64,000 bases of DNA from Paracoccus xiamenensis (GTDB taxonomy: Bacteria; Pseudomonadota; Alphaproteobacteria; Rhodobacterales; Rhodobacteraceae): positions 434,001 to 498,000 of the forward strand of contig NZ_JAAOHY010000001.1 in NCBI RefSeq assembly GCF_011308835.1, in the 5' to 3' direction. Both the position numbers and the translations under genes were made by a program. The notes below the pieces were generated by a model that did no database searches, was not told the DNA's origin, and worked only from the letters and a program-made list of their open reading frames with translations. Numbering within the stretch: the stretch's first letter is position 1; every line of letters starts with the position of its first letter. Of the stretch, positions 36,176 through 44,629 are shown one piece after another.

Positions 36176-37189
36176 TTAGGGCAGAGGTCGCAGGATGCAG
36201 GGCAGCTTGATCGCGGCTGTCGACGACTGGCCGCCGGCGTCGATGACCCGGAAAAGTTCGGCCAGCATTCCCGTCACGTCCTGCTCGGTCATGCCGACAT
36301 TCTGCGGAAGAAGCGCGGCGAAGGGGTCCCAGTCAAAGCAGCCGAACCGTACCGCTTTCAGGCTGGGGTGCTGGTTCAGCCATCGGACCACGCCCTCCAG
36401 TGCGATGGTTGAATTGACGAAAATCGCCGCTTGCTGCGGGATTTCTGCGCCTTCCATTGCGGCGAATGCCTTTTGTGGCGAGTAGCCGGGCATCAGCACG
36501 CGCTGGGGCGCGAACGGCTGGCCGGATTCATCGCAGGCGGCGCGAAAGCCGCGCAGGCGCTCCATGCTGTTGTGATCGTGTTGACGGCCGCCGACGAACC
36601 AAAGGGGCGGGGCGGCGCCGAATGCTTCGGTCGCGCGTTTCAGGATCAGCCGGGTCAGATCCTTCGCACCGCCAAAATTGTCTGATAGGATTGACGGCGC
36701 CTTGCTGCCCGGCAGGTCCAGGTTGATCGTGCGGACGCCCGAAGCTGCGCAAAGTTCGGAAATTCGATCCGGGTCGGTCGCCCCGGTCACGACCAGTGTT
36801 TCGGCCTGATAGGACAGCAATTCGCGCGCCGCCTCGAATTCAAGCTCGGGGTCGCGCTGGGTGCAGGTGATGACCGGGAAAAGACCCTTGGCGCGGGCCA
36901 TCGTTTCGAACTGCTCGGCGATGGCGCCGAAATATCGGTTGTCGTATTTCGGCACGATCATCCCGATGATGTGCGAGCGGTCGCGGCGCAGCAGGCTGGC
37001 CTGCCGGTTCACCGCATAGCCCTGTTCCTGCGCGATCCGGATCACCCGTTTGGCGGTGGCCGCGCTGATCCGGCGCTTTTCCCAGCTTCCGTTCAGGATC
37101 GAGCTGACCGCGCTGGGGCTGGCGCCGGCGATCCGGGCCAGGTCGTAAATCGTCGGACGTTTTGACGAAACTCCGCCTTTTCTGGTCAT
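36176..37189 (-). CDS. LacI-family transcriptional regulator
   Basis: A 337-aa repressor with an N-terminal LacI helix-turn-helix (RPTIYDLARIAGASPSAVSS, residues about 9-28) and a periplasmic-binding-like effector domain (HIIGMIVPKYDNRYFGAIAEQFE). It is divergent from a sugar-type ABC transporter, polyol dehydrogenase and kinase operon, and LacI-type operators lie between. The start at 37189 (MTRKGG) is chosen for fit to the family; ATG 37237 would add 16 residues. Neither has a strong ribosome site. Confidence 0.9.
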   Translation of the reverse strand: MTRKGGVSSKRPTIYDLARIAGASPSAVSSILNGSWEKRRISAATAKRVIRIAQEQGYAVNRQASLLRRDRSHIIGMIVPKYDNRYFGAIAEQFETMARAKGLFPVITCTQRDPELEFEAARELLSYQAETLVVTGATDPDRISELCAASGVRTINLDLPGSKAPSILSDNFGGAKDLTRLILKRATEAFGAAPPLWFVGGRQHDHNSMERLRGFRAACDESGQPFAPQRVLMPGYSPQKAFAAMEGAEIPQQAAIFVNSTIALEGVVRWLNQHPSLKAVRFGCFDWDPFAALLPQNVGMTEQDVTGMLAELFRVIDAGGQSSTAAIKLPCILRPLP

Positions 37190-37267
37190 CCGCACCCGTC
37201 CATTCGATCCGTCAACATGCTGCCTGCTTCGCGGCATCTTGACAGAATCAGATAAGCTGGACAATGT

Positions 37268-37307
37268 TGCTCAACCGATTGAGCATGGAAGCTGTATCGG
37301 TTGAGCA
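37268..37307 (+). promoter_or_regulatory. LacI-type operator pair
   Basis: TGCTCAA-CCGA-TTGAGCA (37268-37285) is an 18-bp LacI-type operator with a central CG and 7-bp perfect arms. A second half site, ATCGGTTGAGCA (37296-37307), is the exact reverse complement of the left part of the first (TGCTCAACCGAT). The centres are about 22 bp apart, near two helical turns. It lies 140-180 bp before the binding-protein gene. Confidence 0.75.
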
Positions 37308-37446
37308 GTCGGAGGAGCGGCTGGTGGTATCGATCCGATCAAGGCGCTGCGCCGGGGCTTTGCCATGCCCGCGCGCCGCGACCATATCGACCGGCCACCG
37401 CCCGACCGTCCCGCCGCTGATCGGTCATAAGGGGAGGAAAATTCGA

Positions 37447-38496
37447 ATGACCACGAAATATGCGATTGCTGCGGCCTCTGCCGCGATCATGGCGCTGTCG
37501 GCGGGTGCGTCGCTGGCGCAAGAGGCGGCGACGGTCGCCTTTCTGATGCCCGACCAGGCATCGACCCGCTACGAAGAACACGACTTTCCGGGCTTCGAGG
37601 CCGCGATGAAAGAGCTGTGCGCCGATTGCACGGTGATTTACCAGAACGCGAATGCCGATGTGTCGCTGCAACAGCAGCAGGTGAACTCGGTCATCGCCCA
37701 AGGGGCCAAGGTCATCGTGCTGGATCCGGTGGACAGTGCGGCAGCCGCCGGGCTGGTGCAGATGGCGCAAAGTCAGGGCATCAAGGTCATCGCCTATGAC
37801 CGGCCGATCCCGGACAAGCCGGCAGACTACTATGTCTCGTTCGACAATGAAGGCATCGGTGCGGCCATCGCGCAATCGCTGGTCGATCACCTGATGGCCG
37901 AAGGCGTCGAGGCCGGGGCAGGGGTGCTGCAGATCAACGGCTCGCCCACCGACGCGGCGGCCGGTCTGATCCGCGACGGCATCGATTCCTCGCTTGATGG
38001 GTCGGAATACAAGACCCTGTCCGAATTCGATACGCCCGATTGGGCGCCGCCGCGCGCGCAGGAATGGACCGCCGGCCAGATCACCCGTTTTGGCAGTGAC
38101 ATCAAGGGCATCGTCGCCGCGAATGACGGGACGGCGGGCGGTGCCATCGCCGCGCTGAAGGCCGCGGGCGTTGATCCGGTGCCGCCGGTGACCGGCAATG
38201 ACGCCACCATCGCGGCATTGCAGCTGATCATCGCGGGGGACCAGTACAACACCATCTCGAAACCGTCCGAGATCGTGGCCCGCGCCGCCGCCGAGGTCGC
38301 CGTGACCTTCCTGAAAGGTGAGACGCCCGAGGCGAAAACCACGCTGTACGACACGCCTTCGGAGCTGTTCGTGCCAGCCGTGGTGACGCGCGAAAACATC
38401 AAGGCAGAGATCTTCGACAAGGGTATTCAGACCCCCGAGGAGATCTGCACCGCCGATTACGCAGAAGGCTGCAAGGAACTGGGCATTACCCAGTAA
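37447..38496 (+). CDS. Sugar/polyol ABC transporter substrate-binding protein
   Basis: A 349-aa periplasmic binding protein (type I fold, RbsB/XylF group) with a signal peptide ending about GASLAQ (residue 25). It contains VIVLDPVDSAAAAGLVQMAQ and VIAYDRPIPDKPADYYVSFDNEGIG, typical of XylF-like proteins. Given the polyol dehydrogenase and pentulokinase downstream, the ligand is probably ribitol or a related pentitol; this is inference. GGAGGA precedes ATG 37447. Confidence 0.92.
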   Translation: MTTKYAIAAASAAIMALSAGASLAQEAATVAFLMPDQASTRYEEHDFPGFEAAMKELCADCTVIYQNANADVSLQQQQVNSVIAQGAKVIVLDPVDSAAAAGLVQMAQSQGIKVIAYDRPIPDKPADYYVSFDNEGIGAAIAQSLVDHLMAEGVEAGAGVLQINGSPTDAAAGLIRDGIDSSLDGSEYKTLSEFDTPDWAPPRAQEWTAGQITRFGSDIKGIVAANDGTAGGAIAALKAAGVDPVPPVTGNDATIAALQLIIAGDQYNTISKPSEIVARAAAEVAVTFLKGETPEAKTTLYDTPSELFVPAVVTRENIKAEIFDKGIQTPEEICTADYAEGCKELGITQ

Positions 38497-38505
38497 CACC
38501 AGCCC

Positions 38506-38530
38506 GGGCGCGCGGCATCCCCGCGCGCCC
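38506..38530 (+). terminator. Intra-operon hairpin after binding-protein gene
   Basis: A perfect 10-bp stem, GGGCGCGCGG (38506-38515) with CCGCGCGCCC (38521-38530), has a 5-nt loop in the 57-bp gap before the ATPase gene. No T-run follows. Such hairpins usually raise the binding protein above the other transporter subunits by protecting its mRNA. Confidence 0.6.
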
Positions 38531-38553
38531 ATATCGAAAATGGGGGAGATCAG

Positions 38554-39351
38554 ATGGCCAGCAGCCATATTTCGGCCGAGCCGATCCTGAAATTACGCGG
38601 CGTGTCCAAGCAGTTCGGTGCCGTTTCCGCGCTGACGGATATTGATCTGGATATTCACGCGGGCGAAGTCGTGGCCCTTGTCGGCGATAACGGCGCGGGC
38701 AAGTCCACGCTGGTCAAGGTGCTGGCAGGCGTGCATCAGCCGACCGCCGGGGCCATCGAATTCATGGGCAAGCCGGTCGATCTGGACAGTCCCGGCAAGG
38801 CGCTGGAAATGGGCATCGCCACAGTGTTCCAGGATCTTGCCCTGTGCGAGAACCTCGACGTGGTGGCCAACCTGTTCCTCGGCCACGAACTGAACCCTTG
38901 GGCGCTTGACGAGGTGCAGATGGAGGTCCGGGCCTGGACCTTGCTGCGCGAACTTGCCGCGCGCATCCCGTCGGTTCGCGAACCCATCGCCTCGCTTTCG
39001 GGCGGGCAGCGCCAGACCGTCGCCATCGCGCGTTCGCTGCTGCTGGACCCCAAGATCATCATGCTGGACGAACCCACCGCCGCGCTTGGCGTGGCCCAGA
39101 CCGCCGAGGTGCTGAACCTGATCGAGCGGGTGCGCGACCGCGGTCATGGCGTCGTCCTGATCTCGCATAACATGGAGGACGTGCGTGCCGTCGCAGACCG
39201 CATCGTGGTGCTGCGCCTTGGCCGCAACAATGGCGTCTTCACCGCCGAAACCTCGAATGCCGAACTGGTGGCCGCCATCACCGGCGCGACCGAAAACGCA
39301 GTATCGCGCCGCCGCGCGCGCAAGGACGAACAGATGGAGCCGCAGGCATGA
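38554..39351 (+). CDS. Sugar ABC transporter ATP-binding protein
   Basis: A 265-aa single-cassette ATPase of the RbsA/FrcA type. Walker A is LVGDNGAGKSTLVK, the signature is SLSGGQRQTVAIAR, Walker B is IIMLDEPTAALGV and the H-loop is VVLISHN. It has one nucleotide-binding domain rather than the fused two of RbsA, as in the FrcA-type systems of alphaproteobacteria. GGGGGAG precedes ATG 38554. Its stop overlaps the permease start (ATGA). Confidence 0.93.
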   Translation: MASSHISAEPILKLRGVSKQFGAVSALTDIDLDIHAGEVVALVGDNGAGKSTLVKVLAGVHQPTAGAIEFMGKPVDLDSPGKALEMGIATVFQDLALCENLDVVANLFLGHELNPWALDEVQMEVRAWTLLRELAARIPSVREPIASLSGGQRQTVAIARSLLLDPKIIMLDEPTAALGVAQTAEVLNLIERVRDRGHGVVLISHNMEDVRAVADRIVVLRLGRNNGVFTAETSNAELVAAITGATENAVSRRRARKDEQMEPQA

Positions 39352-40592
39352 GCGATCAGAACCCGCAAACCGCGCTTGACCGGTCCGACAGCCGTGTCCG
39401 CCATGACGAAGGCATCGCCGGCGCCATCCGCGCCTTTATCGACCGGGTCCGTTCGGGCGATCTGGGCATGCTGCCCGTCGCCGTGGGGCTGGTGCTGATC
39501 TCGGTCGTCTTCGCCTCGCTCAACCCGGTGTTTCTGGCGCCGAACAACCTTGTGAATCTACTGTTTGACGCCGCTGCCGTGGGCTGCATCTCGCTGGGGG
39601 TCGTTTGCGTTCTGATCCTGGGCGAGATCGACCTTTCCGTCGGCTCGATGAGCGGTCTCGCGTCGGCGCTGGTGGGCGTCATCTGGGCGAATATGGGCTT
39701 TCCGGTGCTGGTCGCCATCGCGGCGGCGCTGCTGGCCGGGGCCGTCATGGGCATGATCTATGCGATGCTGTTGAACAAGTTCGGCATGCCCAGCTTCGTG
39801 TCGACGCTGTCGGGGCTGCTGGCGCTGCTGGGGATGCAGCTTTACATCCTCGGGCCCACGGGTTCGATCAACCTCAGCTATAACTCGGCGCTGGTGAAGT
39901 TCGGGCAGATCCTGATCATGCCGCATTGGCTCAGCTATCTGCTGGCGATCCTGCCGGGCGTGGTGATGGTGGTGCTGGGGCTTGGCACGATGCGCCGCCG
40001 GGCCGAGGCGAACCTGTCCAGCCCCGGCCTGTCGGTGCTGGTGGCCAAGGCCGCGCTGCTGACGGTCGCGCTGCTGATCGCAGTCTTTTACCTCAACCGC
40101 GGTCGGGGTGTGCCCTATATGTTCGGGGTGTTTGTGGCGCTGGTGGTCGGGATGAACTATATGCTGACGCGCACCAAATGGGGCCGCTCGATGTTCGCCG
40201 TCGGCGGCAACCGCGAGGCCGCGCGCCGTGCTGGCATCAATGTCGGGCGGATCCGCATGACGGCCTTTATGCTGTGTTCGTCGCTGGCCGCACTGGGGGG
40301 CGTGTTCGCCTCGGCCCGGCTGGCCACGTCCAGCCAGCAGGCGGGGACCGGTGACGTGAACCTGAACGCCATTGCGGCGGCGGTGATCGGGGGGACCTCT
40401 CTGTTCGGCGGGCGTGGGTCCGCATGGTCGGCGCTGCTGGGGATTCTGGTCATTCAGGCGATTTCAAACGGGCTGACGCTGCTGAACCTCAGCTCCTCGC
40501 TGCGCTACATGATTACCGGGGCTGTGCTGGCGATTGCCGTGATCGTCGACTCGCTGGCCCGCCAGTCCCGCGCCAGCCATGGCCGCGGCTGA
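39348..40592 (+). CDS. Sugar ABC transporter permease
   Basis: A 414-aa permease of the RbsC/XylH family with about ten membrane helices. Landmarks are GCISLGVVCVLILGEIDLSVG (typical of the family), MSGLASALVGVIW, AVGGNREAARRAGINVGRIR and AAVIGGTSLFGGRGS. A 40-residue cytoplasmic N terminus precedes the first helix. It overlaps the ATPase gene by four bases. Confidence 0.93.
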   Translation: MSDQNPQTALDRSDSRVRHDEGIAGAIRAFIDRVRSGDLGMLPVAVGLVLISVVFASLNPVFLAPNNLVNLLFDAAAVGCISLGVVCVLILGEIDLSVGSMSGLASALVGVIWANMGFPVLVAIAAALLAGAVMGMIYAMLLNKFGMPSFVSTLSGLLALLGMQLYILGPTGSINLSYNSALVKFGQILIMPHWLSYLLAILPGVVMVVLGLGTMRRRAEANLSSPGLSVLVAKAALLTVALLIAVFYLNRGRGVPYMFGVFVALVVGMNYMLTRTKWGRSMFAVGGNREAARRAGINVGRIRMTAFMLCSSLAALGGVFASARLATSSQQAGTGDVNLNAIAAAVIGGTSLFGGRGSAWSALLGILVIQAISNGLTLLNLSSSLRYMITGAVLAIAVIVDSLARQSRASHGRG

Positions 40593-40610
40593 TAGACAAA
40601 GGACAGAAAC

Positions 40611-41339
40611 ATGACGGAACTGATGAAGGGCAAGGTCGCGGCCGTAACCGGCGCGGCCTCGGGGATCGGGCTTGCATGCGCAAAGACCCTGCTGGCCGAA
40701 GGCGCGACGGTGGTGCTGATCGACCGCGCCGGGGACAAGCTGGACGCGCTATGCGCCGAGCTTGGCCCGAATGCGAAGCCGCTGGTTATCGACCTGATGG
40801 ACGGCGCGCAGGTTGACGGCATGGCGGCCGGGATCGAGGCGCTTGCCGGGCCGCTGGACATCCTGCACGCCAATGCCGGCGCCTATATCGGCGGACCGGC
40901 GGCAGAGGGCGACCCGGACGCCTGGGACCGGATGCTGCATCTGAACATCAACGCCGCCTTCCGCTGCGTCCGCGCCGTCCTGCCCGGCATGATCGAACGA
41001 AAAACCGGCGATGTGATCTTCACCTCTTCCGTCGCGGGCGTCGTGCCGGTGGTGTGGGAGCCGATTTATACCGCGTCGAAATTCGCCGTTCAGGCCTTTC
41101 TGCACGCCACCCGGCGGCAGGTCAGCCAACACGGCATCCGCATGGGCGCGGTGCTGCCCGGCCCTGTGGTCACCGCCCTGCTGGACGACTGGCCCAAGGA
41201 GAAGATGGAGGAGGCGCTGGCGAACGGTTCCCTGATGCAGCCGGACGAAGTGGCCGCGGCGGTGCTGTTCATGCTGTCGCGCCCGCGCAATGTCGTCATC
41301 CGCGATCTGGTCATCCTGCCCAACAGCGTCGATCTGTGA
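40611..41339 (+). CDS. Short-chain dehydrogenase, probably ribitol 2-dehydrogenase
   Basis: A 242-aa SDR with the NAD-binding TGAASGIG near residue 14, NAG (HANAGAY), catalytic Ser in [10 protein letters not shown] and YTASK (Tyr-x-x-x-Lys), all present and well spaced. It most resembles ribitol 2-dehydrogenases, which oxidise ribitol to D-ribulose; the adjacent pentulokinase supports this. AAAGGA precedes ATG 40611. Confidence 0.85.
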   Translation: MTELMKGKVAAVTGAASGIGLACAKTLLAEGATVVLIDRAGDKLDALCAELGPNAKPLVIDLMDGAQVDGMAAGIEALAGPLDILHANAGAYIGGPAAEGDPDAWDRMLHLNINAAFRCVRAVLPGMIERKTGDVIFTSSVAGVVPVVWEPIYTASKFAVQAFLHATRRQVSQHGIRMGAVLPGPVVTALLDDWPKEKMEEALANGSLMQPDEVAAAVLFMLSRPRNVVIRDLVILPNSVDL

Positions 41340-41360
41340 GCACCGGTTAAGGAGAAGAAC

Positions 41361-42956
41361 ATGAGCGATGCCGTTTTCCTTGGCGTGGATGTCGGCACCG
41401 GCAGCGCGCGGGCCGGCCTGTTCGATATGCAGGGCAAGATGCTGGCTGCGGCCAAGCGCGACATCGCCATGTGGCGCGACGGTCCCGATTTCGTGGAACA
41501 GTCCAGCGATGATATCTGGCAGGCGGTTTGTGCCGCGACGCGTGAGGCCATCGAGAAGGCTGGAATAGACCCGGCGCGCGTGGCGGGCATCGGCTTTGAC
41601 GCGACCTGTTCGCTGGTTGTGCTGGACGATCAGGGCCAGCCGCTGACGGTCAGTCCTTCGGGCGATAATGCGCGTAACATCATCGTCTGGATGGATCATC
41701 GGGCGCTGGAACAGGCGGCGCGGATCAACGCCACCGGCCATGATGTGCTGCGCTATGTCGGCGGGGTGATCTCGCCCGAGATGGAGACGCCCAAACTGCT
41801 GTGGCTGAAGGAAAACCTGCCGCAGACATATGCCTCGGCATGGCAGTTCCTTGATCTGGCGGATTTCCTCAGCTGGCGCGCGACGGGAGAGCTGGCGCGT
41901 TCGACCTGCACCGTCACCTGCAAATGGACCTATCTGGCCCATGAAGGCCGCTGGGATCCGGATTACTTCCGCAAGGTCGGGCTGGGCGATCTGGCCGATC
42001 AGGATTTTGCGCGGATCGGCCAGCAGGTGGTGGCGCCCGGAACGCCGCTTGGCGCCGGGCTGACCGATCAGGCGGCGGCCGATCTGGGCCTGATGCCCGG
42101 CACGCCGGTTGCGGCGGGGCTGATCGACGCCCACGCAGGCGGCATCGGGACTGTGGGCGTGGAAGGCCAGCCGCAGGACAACCTCGCCTATGTCTTCGGC
42201 ACCTCGTCCTGTACCATGACCACCACGGCGGAACCCGCTTTTGTGCCGGGGGTCTGGGGGCCGTATTATCAGGCGATGATGCCGGGCATGTGGCTGAACG
42301 AGGGCGGCCAATCCGCAGCGGGCGCGGCAATTGACCAGCTTCTGTCCTTCCACCCCGCCGCGGCAGAGGCTGCCGATGCCGCCCGCGCCGCCGGCCAGCC
42401 GCTGCCGGTCTGGCTTGCGGCGCAGGCCGCCGCATCCATTGAAGATCTGTCATCGGCGGTGGAACTGGCCGGCAAGCTGCATGTGGTGCCCGAGTTTCTG
42501 GGCAACCGCGCCCCATTCGCCGATCCGAACGCCCGCGCCATCGTCGCCGGGCTGGGGATGGAGCGCGACCTGCCCAGCCTGATCGCGCTGTATATCGCCG
42601 GCATCTGCGGCATTGGTTACGGCCTGCGCCAGATCATCGAGGCGCAGGACCGCGAAGGCGTTTCAGTCGACCGGGTGGTCATATCGGGCGGGGCTGGCAA
42701 TCTGCCGCTGATCCGGCAGCTGTTTGCAGATGCAACGGGTAAGCCCGTCATTTCTGTTCAGGCCGAAGAACCGGTGCTGGCCGGGTCGGCCATGATTGGC
42801 GCGGTCGCCGCCGGGGCCTATGCGGGCCTTCCCGAGGCGATGGATGCGATGACCGCGAAGGCCGATGAATACCACCCGTCCAAGCCTGCCGCCGCCCGCC
42901 ATCAGGCCCGGTTCGAGGTGTTTTCTGCGCTGCAAGCTGCGGCCAGAACCGGATGA
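41361..42956 (+). CDS. FGGY-family pentulokinase (D-ribulokinase-like)
   Basis: A 531-aa sugar kinase. It begins with the phosphate-1 motif LGVDVGTGSARAGLFD and includes GIGFDATCSLVVLD, the catalytic-type aspartate in GLIDAHAGGIG, and VVISGGAGNLPLIRQLFADATGKPV at the adenosine site. The TCSLVVLD variant is characteristic of the D-ribulokinase/FGGY branch rather than xylulokinase. With the dehydrogenase it would yield D-ribulose 5-phosphate. AAGGAG precedes ATG 41361; it is the last gene of the operon and no clear terminator was seen. Confidence 0.9.
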   Translation: MSDAVFLGVDVGTGSARAGLFDMQGKMLAAAKRDIAMWRDGPDFVEQSSDDIWQAVCAATREAIEKAGIDPARVAGIGFDATCSLVVLDDQGQPLTVSPSGDNARNIIVWMDHRALEQAARINATGHDVLRYVGGVISPEMETPKLLWLKENLPQTYASAWQFLDLADFLSWRATGELARSTCTVTCKWTYLAHEGRWDPDYFRKVGLGDLADQDFARIGQQVVAPGTPLGAGLTDQAAADLGLMPGTPVAAGLIDAHAGGIGTVGVEGQPQDNLAYVFGTSSCTMTTTAEPAFVPGVWGPYYQAMMPGMWLNEGGQSAAGAAIDQLLSFHPAAAEAADAARAAGQPLPVWLAAQAAASIEDLSSAVELAGKLHVVPEFLGNRAPFADPNARAIVAGLGMERDLPSLIALYIAGICGIGYGLRQIIEAQDREGVSVDRVVISGGAGNLPLIRQLFADATGKPVISVQAEEPVLAGSAMIGAVAAGAYAGLPEAMDAMTAKADEYHPSKPAAARHQARFEVFSALQAAARTG

Positions 42957-43007
42957 GAGGTTCCGAAATCATGCCGGCCGTTTGCCGCGCAATCAGGTCC
43001 CTGATCG

Positions 43008-44030
43008 TCACGGCAAGCTGACTGTCTCGACCGCGACGTGCAGGCTGCGTGCGGCCTCGATCAGCCGATCCTGCGTTGTGCGACGGCCGGCATCACGCGC
43101 GGCCTGACCCAGTAGCCCGCCGAGCGTAAAGCCACGCATCGCCTGCCAGTCATGACCGCCCGCGCGCGCCCAGTCGAAAGCCGCGCGGTCGGGCAGGGCG
43201 ATCGTCAGCTGCGCGCCTTGGGTCACCAGATCCGCCGCCGCGGGTCCAAGGATGTCGATGCAGCCGTAAAAATGCTGTCCGGCCGCGACGTTGCCGGGTG
43301 GTTCAAGCGCCAGGATCGACGGCGCTGTCTTCGCAAGGGTCAGGCCGGTGGCTTCCGCGCGATAGGCGATGTCGGCAGGCGATCCACCCAGCAGCGCGAA
43401 TTGCGATGCTCCGGCCTGTTTCAGCGCGTTCATGCTGGCATTCAGGCAGGCCTCGGTGATCGCGGGCGCGGCTTCGTCGGCCAGCCGGGAAAGGGGGACG
43501 CCCGGCCCGGTTTCTGTCAGGACCATCTGGCGACCATAGGCGCCGCCGCTGGCATTGAAGCGTTCGGCGGCGGCGGCAAAGCCCTGATCGAGCGCATCGT
43601 TGCCGCTTCTCAGCACTTGGATCCGATCAGGCAGGATCGCGTCGCGCGCGGCCTCCAACCCCTGAAGATAGGCGATAAGCGAATCCATCACCTCGGGCTG
43701 GGCGTCATAGCGCGGCATCGCGGCATTCAGCATCCGCCCATCCGGTGCCCGCCCGTCACGCAGCACGCGCAACACCGCCTCGGCGTCATAGGGCGTGGGT
43801 CGCTGCGTCAGCGCCGACCAATGGATCGGCGGAAACGCGGTGCCGCCTTCCGCCCGGCCATCGCCATCCGCGCCGTGACAGCCCGCGCAGGCAAAGCGGC
43901 TGGCAGGCAGTCGCACCGCACCGCCACCGATGATCGCTTGCGCCCCTTCACCGCGCAGAAACAGCGCCTCGCCCGGCGTTTCTGCCGTCGCAGCCGTTCC
44001 CGCCAGCAGCAAGATCAGGACGAGACGCAT
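43008..44030 (-). CDS. c-type cytochrome fused to a binding-protein-like domain
   Basis: A 340-aa exported protein. A signal peptide ends about ATAE (residue 17). The N-terminal cytochrome c domain has the haem motif C48-A-G-C51-H52, with MLNAAMPRYD supplying likely methionine ligands, and ends near residue 120. The remaining 220 residues (from VLRSGNDALDQGFAAAAERFNASGG) resemble a type I periplasmic binding fold, an inference from the FAAAAERFNASGGAYGR pattern. It overlaps the SCO gene by 16 bp and ends the giant-oxidase operon. It may pass electrons from the oxidase to the respiratory chain. Confidence 0.75.
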   Translation of the reverse strand: MRLVLILLLAGTAATAETPGEALFLRGEGAQAIIGGGAVRLPASRFACAGCHGADGDGRAEGGTAFPPIHWSALTQRPTPYDAEAVLRVLRDGRAPDGRMLNAAMPRYDAQPEVMDSLIAYLQGLEAARDAILPDRIQVLRSGNDALDQGFAAAAERFNASGGAYGRQMVLTETGPGVPLSRLADEAAPAITEACLNASMNALKQAGASQFALLGGSPADIAYRAEATGLTLAKTAPSILALEPPGNVAAGQHFYGCIDILGPAAADLVTQGAQLTIALPDRAAFDWARAGGHDWQAMRGFTLGGLLGQAARDAGRRTTQDRLIEAARSLHVAVETVSLP

Positions 44031-44629
44031 TCAGGCACGTCACGCGCCATCGCGATCAGCGCCTTGGGTTCCGGGATGCCGATGATGCGGGTGAATGCGC
44101 CCGAACAGAAATCGCCGACAAGGAACATCGGGTCATGCGTTTCGATGCTGTCAAAAGCGACGCCCAGACTGTCCAGCAGCGGCGAGGTTCCCCGCATGCC
44201 CGCCGTCAGCCACAGCCAGCGATCAGAGGCGGAAAATTCCGCCGCGGTCTTGCGCAAGGCCTCGGGGGTGTCATTCGCGGGGTCGATGGCAACGCTGACC
44301 AGGGTGATCCGGTCGTCCTGTCCGGCCAGATCCTGATCGACGCCGTAAAGGATGCCGTTGGTGATGTCGCAGACGGTTTCGCAATTCGTGTACATGAAGC
44401 TGACGATCACCGGCCCGGTGTTGCGCATTCGGGTCGTAAAACCCTCGGTGCGGCCGGCGGCGTCGGTGACCGGAATGTCGGGCGGGGCCAACTGTTCCTG
44501 CGTATTGCTTTGCATCTGCATCTGCATCTGCATCTGCGATCCGTCCGCATGCTGCATGGTGCCATGAGCGTGGACGGAAAAGGCGGCAAGGGACGCAAGG
44601 GCGGCGATCGGGATCAGGGGATGTTTCAT
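44015..44629 (-). CDS. SCO1/SenC-family copper chaperone
   Basis: A 204-aa exported protein of the SCO family, thioredoxin-fold proteins that bind copper and serve in metallation of copper oxidases. The CxxxC copper site is C83-E-T-V-C87 and the third ligand is H165 (SIETHDPMF). A signal peptide ends about VHA. Before the fold lies a His/Met/Gln-rich stretch (HAHGTMQH then four Met-Gln units), encoded by a 6-base repeat. Its start overlaps the stop of the preceding gene (ATGA); GGAG precedes ATG 44629. Probably dedicated to the giant oxidase. Confidence 0.88.
   Translation of the reverse strand: MKHPLIPIAALASLAAFSVHAHGTMQHADGSQMQMQMQMQSNTQEQLAPPDIPVTDAAGRTEGFTTRMRNTGPVIVSFMYTNCETVCDITNGILYGVDQDLAGQDDRITLVSVAIDPANDTPEALRKTAAEFSASDRWLWLTAGMRGTSPLLDSLGVAFDSIETHDPMFLVGDFCSGAFTRIIGIPEPKALIAMARDVPECVSS
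44511..44534 (-). repeat. Hexanucleotide repeat encoding Met-Gln units
   Basis: Four perfect tandem copies of TGCATC (plus strand), followed by TGC, encode the (Met-Gln)n run of the SCO protein. Unit gain or loss would keep the frame and change only the number of methionines. Confidence 0.9.

Noticed and set aside
40749-42353. 534-aa open frame on the minus strand opposite the SDR and kinase genes
   Set aside because: Spans two genes on the other strand and lacks any domain.
44511-44534. Phase-variable repeat switching the SCO gene on and off
   Set aside because: The unit is six bases, so changes in copy number keep the reading frame.
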